From assembly GCA_016714085.1 (NCBI GenBank), contig JADJNW010000007.1, positions 248,001 to 312,000 of the forward strand: a stretch of 64,000 nucleotides of DNA, given 5' to 3'. Shown piece after piece: positions 37,460 through 45,952 of the stretch; position 1 is the stretch's first letter, and every line of letters begins with the position of its first letter. The DNA is from Saprospiraceae bacterium. GTDB taxonomy: Bacteria; Bacteroidota; Bacteroidia; Chitinophagales; Saprospiraceae. Under the pieces are notes generated by a model. That model ran no database searches, was not told the DNA's origin, and was given only the letters and a program-made list of their open reading frames with translations. The position numbers were made by a program, and so were the translations under genes.

Positions 37460-38374
37460 ATGAAATTATGTACGAAAAATTATTATTTTATTGATGGTGC
37501 TAACTTCTTTAGGTTTTGCATATTCTCAACCAATCGTTCACGAATCAATTACTTATGTAAAGCCTGATGGTGAATCATATAAAAATATATGAGCCTTAAA
37601 TCAGGATACTCTTCCCTTGAAATATCAATCCCCAAAGGAAAAAACCACAAGAATATTATCAGTACATTTTCCCTAATAGGTATCGATTTGAATTGATTCA
37701 TGATAATAACCATTGGAATAGGCTCCTCTTTGATGGAGGTGACTATTCTTATATAATTGATGATGTCTTTAAAGATGATGAATTGACTGTTGATGAAAAT
37801 GGTATTTATACTTATAAACAACCTAAAAAGGAATATAAAGGATATTACGGACTGTGTTGGCTAGGAAGTAATGGTTTTAGTGAGTTAGCATATGTATGGA
37901 TAATTCCTGAAGAATTTGAATTTATTTCATATGATGTAAACAGAGATGGAGAATGGGTTAAAGTGGCAACTCTCTGTCTTTTTTTGGAAATAATGTAAAT
38001 AACCTTCTTTTGAAATTAAATTCAGAAAGAAAAGAAAAACACCAGTTACATTTTAGATAGGGAAGTTAAAGTAAAAAAGAGAATCGATTTAAATAATACA
38101 ATACAAGTCTTAAAAATTAGGGACAATGCCAAGAAGATGGAGATGTAATTTCTGTTAGTTTGAATGGGGAGTGGATAGTTAAAGGTCTAAAGGTTACAAA
38201 AATGAGACTGAAATTACTTTGGATTTACGGAGGGGTAATAACTATCTCATTATGTATGCAAATAATGAAGGAAGTATACCCCCAAACACTGCTTCGATGC
38301 GGGTTGGTAATGAAGAAATAATTCTTAACTCTTCTCCAAAGACTAGCGAAGCAATTGAATTGTACGTGAATTAA
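37460..38374 (+). CDS. Secreted protein with DGDVISVSLNG domain (several frameshifts)
   Basis: The pieces keep a single order across at least four frame changes. The N terminus is a signal peptide (LMVLTSLGFAYSQ) starting at 37460 or 37468. Next comes EYYQYIFPNRYRFELIHDNN, then FKDDELTVDENGIYTYKQPK and FEFISYDVNRDGEWVKV with GNSLSFFGNNVNNL, a beta-domain seen in Bacteroidota OmpA-type proteins. The end has QEDGDVISVSLNGEWIVKGL, ITLDLRRGNNYLIMYANNEG and a stop at 38374. About 300 residues if repaired. No OmpA peptidoglycan-binding domain follows. Secretion and domain order are clear, but the function is not. Decay is possible because breaks are more frequent than in most neighbours. Confidence 0.55.
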
Positions 38375-38569
38375 GAATAATTAAAAATAAGAAAACGAAA
38401 CGAACAAAGTATAGCCATTAGGCTCTTCTAAACTGGCAATCTATGGCTATGCAAACCGTTAGAACACCTCCCCGTTTGCGCTGGATTGTATCCAGTGTGT
38501 ATTTTGATTACAGCAAGTGTTAAAAGAATCAATATTTGATAAAAAGAGTTAATAAAAAAAACAAAGAAG
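38375..38569. other. Gap with two small inverted repeats, REP-like
   Basis: ATAGCCAT (38411-38418) faces ATGGCTAT (38443-38450), and CTGGAT (38481-38486) faces ATCCAG (38490-38495) inside CCCGTTTGCGCTGG. No gene seen. The second hairpin has the look of a short REP element, but no transposase is present. Confidence 0.35.
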
Positions 38570-38758
38570 ATGGGCGTACAAGAATTAAAATTGGAGATTA
38601 ATAATATTCTTCAGCAGTTTGATAAAAAGGAATTGGAGATTATACTAAATTTATTGAAGCAAATGAAGTCAAAGCCGCAACAGGCTATTGAATTGATTGG
38701 GAATCTTCAGAAAATCATTGCAGAAGACTCCAATCTGCTCAAGCGCCTCGCCGAATGA
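38570..38758 (+). CDS. Small helical protein, probable antitoxin partner of Doc
   Basis: 62 residues (MGVQELKLEINNILQQFDKK and onward), entirely helical and charged, with no Phd/YefM DNA-binding motif. Its stop overlaps the Doc start by four bases (ATGA at 38755-38758), the normal coupling in toxin-antitoxin pairs. The assignment as antitoxin rests on this position. The helical IELIGNLQKIIAEDSNLLKR segment could be the part that blocks the toxin groove. Confidence 0.6.
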   Translation: MGVQELKLEINNILQQFDKKELEIILNLLKQMKSKPQQAIELIGNLQKIIAEDSNLLKRLAE

Positions 38759-39132
38759 TCAGCACAGAAGAAGCTATTGTAATTCATAAATTGTTGATTA
38801 CTCAATTTGGAGGAATCGAAGGGGTCAGAAATCTAGAAGGATTGGCATCCGCCTTAGATAGACCTTTCACAACTTTTGATGGAGAAGAATTGTACAAAGA
38901 TGGTGTTGAAAAAGCTGCCGCTTTAATAGAAAGCCTCATCAAAAACCATCCATTTTTGGATGGAAATAAGCGAATCGGATATGTATTAATGCGACTGATA
39001 TTGATGGAAAATGGCTTAGATATTGAAGCAAATGAAGAAAGCAAATACCAATTTGTAATTAGCATTGCTTCTGGTCAATTAGATTTTGATGCTATCAAAG
39101 AATGGATTCATAAAAATTTAAAAAGAGAATAA
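38755..39132 (+). CDS. doc: Fic/Doc family toxin (death-on-curing type)
   Basis: 125 residues, the length of Doc. The active-site loop reads HPFLDGNKRIGYVLMR at residues 65-80, the Doc form of the Fic motif (HxFxxGNKR), with Lys where AMP-transferring Fic proteins have Gly. The N terminus has IHKLLITQFGGIEGVRNLEG and LASALDRPFTTF, matching Doc helix 1 and the flap. Doc of phage P1 phosphorylates EF-Tu and stops translation; a similar action is inferred. It is coupled to the small gene before it and ends three bases from the convergent Pat-like gene. Confidence 0.88.
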   Translation: MISTEEAIVIHKLLITQFGGIEGVRNLEGLASALDRPFTTFDGEELYKDGVEKAAALIESLIKNHPFLDGNKRIGYVLMRLILMENGLDIEANEESKYQFVISIASGQLDFDAIKEWIHKNLKRE

Positions 39133-39135
39133 AAC

Positions 39136-41846
39136 TCAAGCGTTAGGCAACAATTTTCCCACCAAATCCAATTCCACATAAAACATATCAAAACCATCTC
39201 GCTTGATGGTGAAACCTTTCTTCTCAAATAATCGAATCATTCCCTTGTTAGTGGCGAGTACGGAGGCATACATCTTATGGATGCCCTTGTCGCGCGCGAT
39301 TTCCAGGATAAAATCGGTGAGAATGCTGCCCAAACCTTGCTTTTGCCAGGGATCGGCAATAAGGATGGCGTACTCCGCGTTTTCGCCCCAGGCGTCCGCA
39401 ATGATGCGCACTACGCCGACCATTAATTTTTCGCCTTTTTCTTCGATTTCCACGATGATTGCAATCTCGCGGTCGTAGTCGTTTTGGGTGTAGCGGGCAA
39501 GGAATTCGTGATTCACCTGCGGCACGTACCCAAAAAAGCGATAGTACAAAGATTCTTTGGAAAGGTATTGAAACATTTTTCTACCAAAGGCTCGTCTTCC
39601 GGGCGGATGGGGCGCAGCGTAGCAGGCGTGCCGTCGCGGAGTTGGGTTTCGCGGATGTATTTGGCGGGGTAGGGAGAGATGACTAAATGATGATAGTCTT
39701 GACGCTTGCGTTTCGATTTGGATTCGTCGAGCGCAATATGTGCATCCACGACAATGCCTCCGTTGGAGTCCGCCATAAAAGGGTTGATGTCGATTTCAGC
39801 GATTTCGGGGAAGTCCATGAGCAGGTAAGAGAATTTGCATAGTGTGAATGCCAACTCTTCGAGATTAATGCCCGGCTGACCACGATAGCCCTTGAGCAAA
39901 GGATAAATGCGCGTGTTGCGAATAATTTGTCAGGCCAGGCCATATTCAGTGGCGGCAGTCCTAAGCGCGTATCTTTGAAAACTTCCACTGCGATACCGCC
40001 TTGCCCAAAGGCGATCACCGGGCCGAAAATCGGATCTTTCTTTGCGCCGATAAACAACTCGAAAGGCTTGTCAATCATGGGTTCTACCAGAATTCCTTCG
40101 ATGTGCGCTTTGGGTTGGTATTTTTTTACATTGGCGATAATCTCGTCGAAAGCCTGGTGTACCGCTTCTTCATTTTGCAAATTTAGTTTGACGCCAATAA
40201 CGTCACTCTTGTGACCAATATCGGGCGATTCAATTTTTAATACGACGGGGTAGCCGATTTCATTGGCAAAGTGGACGGCTTGGTTGGCTTTCTTTGCAAT
40301 TATATTTTTGGTGACGGGAATATCATAGCAAGCCATGACTTCTTTGGAAATATGCTCGGACAGTTCTTTTTCATTGGCTTCCAATGCGCGATGGATTATT
40401 TTTTTTGACTTTTTCCGTTTCAGGAACAAATTCATGCGGTGTTTCGGAAGGCGTTTCGTATAACAATTTCAGATTCTGCGAGTATTGGCACATTCGGATA
40501 AAGACATCCACAGCGCTTTCGGGGTAGCGATAATGAGGCACTTTGCCATGTTCCAGGATTTCGCGGGCATCGGCAACGTCTTGTTCGCCCATCCAAACCG
40601 CGAGCATGGGCTTTTTTCTTTCGCGGGCCACTTGTACTACTTCGATGGCGGCTTTTGCAGGTTCGGAAACGGCTTGCGTCGTAAAGATGGCCAGAATTCC
40701 ATCCACATTTTCATCACGAACACAGATTTCCAGGGCTTGGCGGTAAATTTCGGAGGTAGCATCGCCCAATACATCCACCGGATTATTATGACTCCAATGA
40801 GCGGGAAGAATTTCATTGAGCTTATTCATTGTGTTTTCTGAAAGTTGCGCCATGCGGCCGCCATTTTCAATCAAATAATCGGTAGCCAGCACGCCCGGCC
40901 CGCCAGCGTTGGTCACGATTGCCAGGCGATTATTTCTGGGGCGTGGCTGCATCGCCAATGCTTGGGCACAGTTGAATAATTGCGCGATGGTATCTACGCG
41001 AATAATGCCTGCGCGTCGAAAAGCAGCGTCGTAAATGGCATCATCACCTGCGAGCGAGCCTGTGTGCGATTTTGCGGCCTGCCCGCCTTCTTTGCTTTTG
41101 CCTGCTTTTAAAATAATAATCGGTTTGGAACGCGCAAACGCACGCGCTGCGCTCATAAAGCGTCTCGCATCCTTGAGGCTTTCCATGTAAATCAGGATCG
41201 ACGAAGTGTTATTATCCATTCCAAAATAATCAATCAAATCGGCGAAACTCACATCAATCATTGAACCCACCGATACAAAGTAGCTGAAACCCACATTTTG
41301 ATCCAAAGCCCAGTCGAGAATGGAAGTACCGAGCGCGCCGCTTTGAGAAATAAAAGCAATATTGCCTTTGAGCGCGGAGCGGGTGGCAAAACTTGCGTTG
41401 ATACCCAGGAAAGGATTTAAAATACCCAGACAATTCGGGCCGATGATGCGCATATCATATTTGCGGGCGGTCTGGAGAATTTGTTCGTACATTTTTTGTC
41501 CTTCTTCACCTGCTTCTTTGAAGCCTGCGGAGATAATGAGCAAGCCGCCGACGCCTGCTTTGCCACATTCTTCGACCAAACCCGGAACAGTATGCGCGGG
41601 CGTCGTGATGACTGCGAGGTCTATTTTTTCAGCGATTTTACCGATGTAATGATAGCAATGACGATCAAGGACGGTGCTGTATTTGAGATTGACTGGAAAG
41701 ATATTACCCTGGAATCCGGCGTCGAGCATATTTTTCATCACGGCGTAACCAATGGTGTCTTTTTTCACCGAAGCGCCAATGATGGCTACATTCTTGGGCT
41801 TGAAGATTTTATCCAGACGAGACTGTGTGCTTCTTTGGGATTGCAT
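39136..41846 (-). CDS. Pat/YfiQ-type protein acetyltransferase: acyl-CoA synthetase (ADP-forming) domains plus GNAT (three frameshifts)
   Basis: Three frames join into about 903 residues, close to E. coli PatZ (886): an extra T at 40399-40406, a lost base near 39921-39926, and a lost T at 39576-39580. Domains in order: CoA-binding Rossmann domain (KPKNVAIIGASVKKDTIGYA), succinyl-CoA-ligase-like domains (FISQSGALGTSILDWALDQN; TNAGGPGVLATDYLIENGG), ATP-grasp (GYPVVLKIESPDIGHKSDV, FGPVIAFGQGGIAVEV) and a C-terminal GNAT (AILIADPWQKQGLGSILTDF). The His of AAKSHTGSLAG is retained, so ADP-forming synthetase activity cannot be ruled out. It probably acetylates lysines of metabolic enzymes from acetyl-CoA. 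The next gene on the same strand encodes an HDAC-family deacetylase. Confidence 0.85.
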
Positions 41847-41849
41847 GTT

Positions 41850-41940
41850 TTATATGATGATTTGGTGATATTGCGATTTTGTGATATAGTGATCTACGCG
41901 CCACATCACTGCTCGCTATATTATTACATTGTTATATTAA
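41850..41940. repeat. Word-type inverted repeat between HDAC and Pat-like genes
   Basis: Left words GATGATTTGGTGATATTGCG and GTGATATAGTGATC face CATCACTGCTCGCTATATTA on the right; TGATAT/ATATTA vocabulary is shared by both arms. Confidence 0.55.
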
Positions 41941-42938
41941 AATTTCCAATAGGATTGTAAATTAGACATAATGGAATGTAAATAAGTATCATAAGTCTCC
42001 CATACGCGCATACCTGAAACAGTTGGCTTTTCTTCAAAAGGCATCGGTTCGTTATTTACACCTGCTATAAAATTATAGACACATTTACGTAATTCTTCCA
42101 AATTATAACCGCCCTCCAAGGTTGCAAACATTCGCGGAAAGCGCGCTTGGAGCAATTGCCCTATTTTATAAAAAGCGCCGGAGGATACTTTTAGTTGTAA
42201 TAATAAATCATATTGATGCGCGTCGAAGCCAGCAGAGATGGCGACTACGTCGGGCTGAAATTGCTCGGCAACGGGAAGAAAATTATTTACGGCATTCATA
42301 AAAATATCGTCGCCGCTACCAGGGGGCAAAGGAACATTTACAGTGAAACCCTTGCCTTTCCCTTCACCAATCTCATCTACAAAACCGTGACCGGGAAATG
42401 CCGGATATTGATGTAAAGACCAGTATAAAACTTTGTCGGTATTATAAAAAATATCGCTTGTGCCATCGCCGAGGTGTCCGTCGAAATCAAATATTACAAC
42501 TCTTTTACCTTCATTTACCAATTTTTGAGTTGCAATCGCCACATTATTAAACAAACAAAAACCGCTGGCATGATTCGGATAAGCGTGATGCCCGGGCGGA
42601 CGCACCAGCGCAAAGTCATTCGTTTCGGAAGCAGCAATGGTAAGGCCTGCAGCATAACGAGCCGCATCAAAACTACCTTTGGACGTGACGGTATCTGCGT
42701 CGAGTCTGCCATCTACGCAGCAAGCATCTTGCACTAATTGAATATATTTTTCAGAATGAATCAAGGATAAATAAGGTAAGCCATCAACCAAAGGTGTTTC
42801 TTCCAATCCTTCAAATATTTCGAGGCGTTTCGGATTCTCCGGGTGCATTCCAGTATCATGTTGTAAAAAGATTGAGTTGTACAGTAATACGTGACTAAAT
42901 TTTTTACCATCATATTTTTGATTGGTAATTGCTCCCAT
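41937..42938 (-). CDS. Histone deacetylase superfamily protein (AcuC-like)
   Basis: Up to 333 residues. Catalytic features are visible: the HH pair in RPPGHHAYPNHASGFCLFNN, zinc ligands Asp and His in VIFDFDGHLGDGTSD (the family's second His is Leu here), Asp in ISAGFDAHQYD and the transition-state Tyr in LEGGYNLEEL. The normal family start (VLLYNSIFLQHDTGMHPENP) lies about 17 codons after the first ATG at 42938; the extra segment overlaps the GCS2-CBS frame by 178 bases, so the real start is unsure. The family removes acyl groups from lysine or polyamines. Beside a Pat-like acetyltransferase it is a natural candidate for the matching eraser. Confidence 0.88.
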   Translation of the reverse strand: MGAITNQKYDGKKFSHVLLYNSIFLQHDTGMHPENPKRLEIFEGLEETPLVDGLPYLSLIHSEKYIQLVQDACCVDGRLDADTVTSKGSFDAARYAAGLTIAASETNDFALVRPPGHHAYPNHASGFCLFNNVAIATQKLVNEGKRVVIFDFDGHLGDGTSDIFYNTDKVLYWSLHQYPAFPGHGFVDEIGEGKGKGFTVNVPLPPGSGDDIFMNAVNNFLPVAEQFQPDVVAISAGFDAHQYDLLLQLKVSSGAFYKIGQLLQARFPRMFATLEGGYNLEELRKCVYNFIAGVNNEPMPFEEKPTVSGMRVWETYDTYLHSIMSNLQSYWKF

Positions 42939-44628
42939 TCATCGGACACGGACGAAAAAGATTGCACATTCGTAGCGGTCACCAATCCTACTAAATCTCC
43001 ATGCAAGTCTTCCACCGGCAAATGCCGAATATTTTTCCATTCCATAATTGCTTTCACCAAAGCCAGCGGCTCTTCCTGACTGATGGTAAATAAATCGACG
43101 CTCATTACCTGGTCGATCGTATCGCTTTGCAAATTAACAGCATATATTGGGCGGCAATCTACATTATCCCAATCGTGCACTGGATTTCCGGGCTCCATTC
43201 TTTCGTACATGCCCTGGGTAAGTTTGTTCGTGGCAATACCCGGGCCGTAAGCATCTCGTAAACATCGGAAATTATGCACCTGCCACTGCGCGCCGTTTTG
43301 CTGCTTCAAAATGCGTTGTTCGATGATGCCAAGATAGCGATTGATATCTGAATCATTCAGATGAATTTTATTCAAACCTTCTTTGGCAATGGGCAATAAT
43401 TCATCGAGCAAAAGCTTTTCAGCGGTTACCATTTTGCCCAACCAATCGAAAGAAGCATTCATGCCGATGCGGGCGGCGCGATAAAAATTGTCTTTAGCAG
43501 ATCGGAAAGAGGCGATATGCGGAAGATTTTTATAATGTTCCGGCAAGCCTTTCATCAAACCCAGCCAAAAAGCGAAGTTTGCCATTTCATCTACCACCGT
43601 TGGGCCGGCAGGAATATAGCGACATTCAATGCGCAGGTGCGGCAAATCCTCAGATATGCCATAGCAAATGCGATTCCAGGTATAAACCGTACCATTGTGT
43701 AAGCGCAAAGCTCGAAGGTTTGGGATTTCTCCTTCTTTTAAGACATCCAGTGCATTTTTCTCGATTTTTGTAGAAAAGACCATCGGAAAGCGCGTCAAAT
43801 GCTCTTTAAATACTTCAGAAACAGAGGAATGCAGCCAGCGATTGCCAAAGTAAACCCGGGATTGCCGGTCGCGCAAATGCCCTGTGTAAGAGCGCGTGTC
43901 CACGCTTTGCTGGAAAAGCGCGATGCGTGTCTCCGCCCATAATTCTCGCCCAAAAAGCAAAGGTGAATTGGTGCAAGCTGCCAGCACCGGGCTGAAATCA
44001 TTTGTGCCCAGTTATAATGCGCCACAAATTCTTCGGGTTCGATTTGCAAATGCATCTGAAAACTCGTATTGCAAGCTTCAAACAGGATGCTCGGATTGGA
44101 GGCAATCAATTCATCGACGCCAATAATATGGATTTCAAAATCGCGGCCGCGCATGGTACGCATGGCGTCGCTCAAGATTCGATAGCGCTCTACAGGCGCC
44201 ATACATTCTTCCTGTAAATGCAAATGCGTAAGCGAAGGCAGGATTCCTGTCAGTAATATATTGCTATCCGCATCAGACGCTTTATTGCCAAGCGTTCCAA
44301 GTAAATCAAGTAATTGCCTTTCGGTATTGCGCAAACAATCTGAACGGAGTTCAAAAGGATCGAGATTGATTTCTAAATTAAATTTTCCAATTTCGGTTGT
44401 AAAATGAGGATCGCTCATATTTTTTAGGATGCCTGGTGCTGTCAATGCCGGATTTCCATCTTCATCGATCAAGCAAAGCTCTTGTTCTGCGCCGATGCGT
44501 TGCTTACCTTTTTCAAACATCCCTTCCTGCAACATCATATCAAGCGCCTGGATGTCCTTGAGTACGTGCACCAAATAATCGTTGCGTTCGCTTAGATGCT
44601 GCGCTGACTTGACAAATAACTCTCCCAT
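42761..44628 (-). CDS. GCS2-type carboxylate-amine ligase fused to CBS domain(s) (one frameshift, C terminus unclear)
   Basis: Restoring one base in the run at 43989-43991 joins WAQMISAPVLAACTNSPLLF. The first 430 residues are a glutamate-cysteine ligase 2 (YbdK-like) domain: KQRIGAEQELCLIDEDG and KFNLEINLDPFELRSD provide the metal and substrate residues, and GRELWAETRIALFQQ follows. Then comes one CBS domain (VMSVDLFTISQEEPLALVKA, RHLPVEDLHGDLVGLVTATN) and the beginning of a second (LPIKNMMVKNLVT). At that point the frame runs out of similarity exactly where the HDAC sequence begins in another frame, so the last 60 residues to 42761 are doubtful. It may be truncated, or the assembly may have lost sequence. 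The ligated substrate is unknown. Confidence 0.75.
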
Positions 44629-44639
44629 AGCCCGCTTTT

Positions 44640-44690
44640 AGTTTGGAGGTTTTAAGTTTTAGGTTTAAGGTTGGTTTGGGGATTCGGGAG
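44640..44690. repeat. GGTTT/AGGTT word repeat
   Basis: GTTTGGAGGTTTTAAG, TTTTAGGTTTAAGG and TTGGTTTGGGG repeat one word family on one arm only. It lies upstream of the GCS2-CBS gene. Confidence 0.45.
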
Positions 44691-44755
44691 TGTAAGGAAT
44701 ATTAAATAAATATTACATAAAGTAAATAAAATGAAAATTATTATGAAAAAAATAT

Positions 44756-45613
44756 TTAATTCTCTTCGGTTTTGTAAAACAAAATTGGAATTCTTGTTTG
44801 TAAAGCCATTGTTTTGGTAATACTTTGCTGAAAAATGCGTTGCCAGAAACTATGATGCGGCGCATACATCACAATTACATCTACATCATGATTTTCGGCA
44901 AATTCTTCTAAAACATCCGTAACAGATGCTCCTTTTTCGTTATGAAAATTGACCTGAAGCGCCGGGGCATTTTGAGTAAAAAACAACTCAATATCCGCCA
45001 TTTTTGCATCGGTGGATGCGCCATTGCCCACATGAACGCAGTGTAATAAAGGATGGAAAGGCTCCAATACTTGCGTTGCTTTCCAAATATGATAAGGTTC
45101 TGATTCATTTAGTTCGGTAGCATAAGCAATAATATCAATATCCTCATAATTCGCTTCGCCAGGAATCACCCATACAGGGCAAGGCGCGTGTTCGATCACA
45201 CCCGTCGTTACACTGCCAAAGGTTTTGTCCAAGGCATTATGCTTTTCGCGTGTACCCATTACAATGAGATCCGCGTTATCCCTTTTTGCAATATCTTTAA
45301 TAACTGCTACGGGGTTGCCGATCATAATCTCCGAATGGATATTGGGCACAGACCGTAATTGGCGTGTCGCTTGCACTTGCGTTATCCCCAAATCTACAAA
45401 TTCCCGGATCACTTCTTTCGCTGCCTCCACTTTATCCTGCATGGCTTTGGCTGCCATTACGGGAATGTCCATAGCCTGATATTCAGGATAGATCACATGC
45501 AATAATTCGATTTCTGCTTGATAAATATCGGCTACTTGCAGGCAATAGCGAAAAGCATTTTGAGCAGTTTCAGAAAAATCGGTTGGCAGCAATATTTTCT
45601 TGATGGCTTTCAT
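44756..45613 (-). CDS. Universal stress protein with two Usp domains
   Basis: 285 residues. Usp domain 1 (residues 1-150) is canonical: MKAIKKILLPTDFSETAQNA, DLIVMGTREKHNALDKTFGS with VTTGVIEHAPCPVWVIP, close to the ATP-binding pattern G-2x-G-9x-G(S/T). Domain 2 (about 155-280) is degenerate but keeps the fold (IDIIAYATELNESE, VDVIVMYAPHHSFWQRIFQQ, ITKTMALQTRIPILF). Usp proteins bind ATP and help survive stress or starvation. It heads the leftward block with GCS2-CBS, HDAC and the Pat-like gene, though a gap of about 125 bases separates it from GCS2-CBS. A terminator-like hairpin lies in its leader. Confidence 0.92.
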   Translation of the reverse strand: MKAIKKILLPTDFSETAQNAFRYCLQVADIYQAEIELLHVIYPEYQAMDIPVMAAKAMQDKVEAAKEVIREFVDLGITQVQATRQLRSVPNIHSEIMIGNPVAVIKDIAKRDNADLIVMGTREKHNALDKTFGSVTTGVIEHAPCPVWVIPGEANYEDIDIIAYATELNESEPYHIWKATQVLEPFHPLLHCVHVGNGASTDAKMADIELFFTQNAPALQVNFHNEKGASVTDVLEEFAENHDVDVIVMYAPHHSFWQRIFQQSITKTMALQTRIPILFYKTEEN

Positions 45614-45761
45614 GGATCGTTGGATTTAATCTCTTGCAAATAAGCACTTTCTATGAAATCCAACGGTGAGGAATGTCAACTGTTCATTTGATTTTTATCA
45701 GAATCAGTAGATAGAAAGGATTTCTAAAAACTTGATGCTTGTTTCTCCGTATAAAACAAAA

Positions 45762-45788
45762 AAGACTACCCCGCTCACGGGTAGTCTT
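45762..45788 (-). terminator. Strong hairpin with T run in the uspA leader (attenuator or small-RNA end)
   Basis: AAGACTACCC (45762-45771) and GGGTAGTCTT (45779-45788) form a perfect 10-bp stem. On the minus strand it is followed by TTTTGTTTT. It lies about 150 bases before the uspA start on the same strand, and a TAnnTTTG box (minus-strand TATTTTTG at 45846-45853) lies upstream. No other gene is seen in 45614-45952. Confidence 0.7.
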
Positions 45789-45952
45789 GATCCAAACAAA
45801 TAAACACAAATTTATTTTTTCATCAACAGATGAATTTATTTTTGACAAAAATAGAGGAAACCAAATGAAAAAAACGGTCAAACTATCTCAATAATCGGAC
45901 AATTATATATTTTTTTGTTAAATATTGCACTTTAATTAAGTTGTTCAGGATC

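Noticed and set aside
45684..45881. 65-residue minus-strand frame over the uspA leader
   Set aside because: It spans the terminator hairpin and has no protein features; a leader or small RNA fits better.
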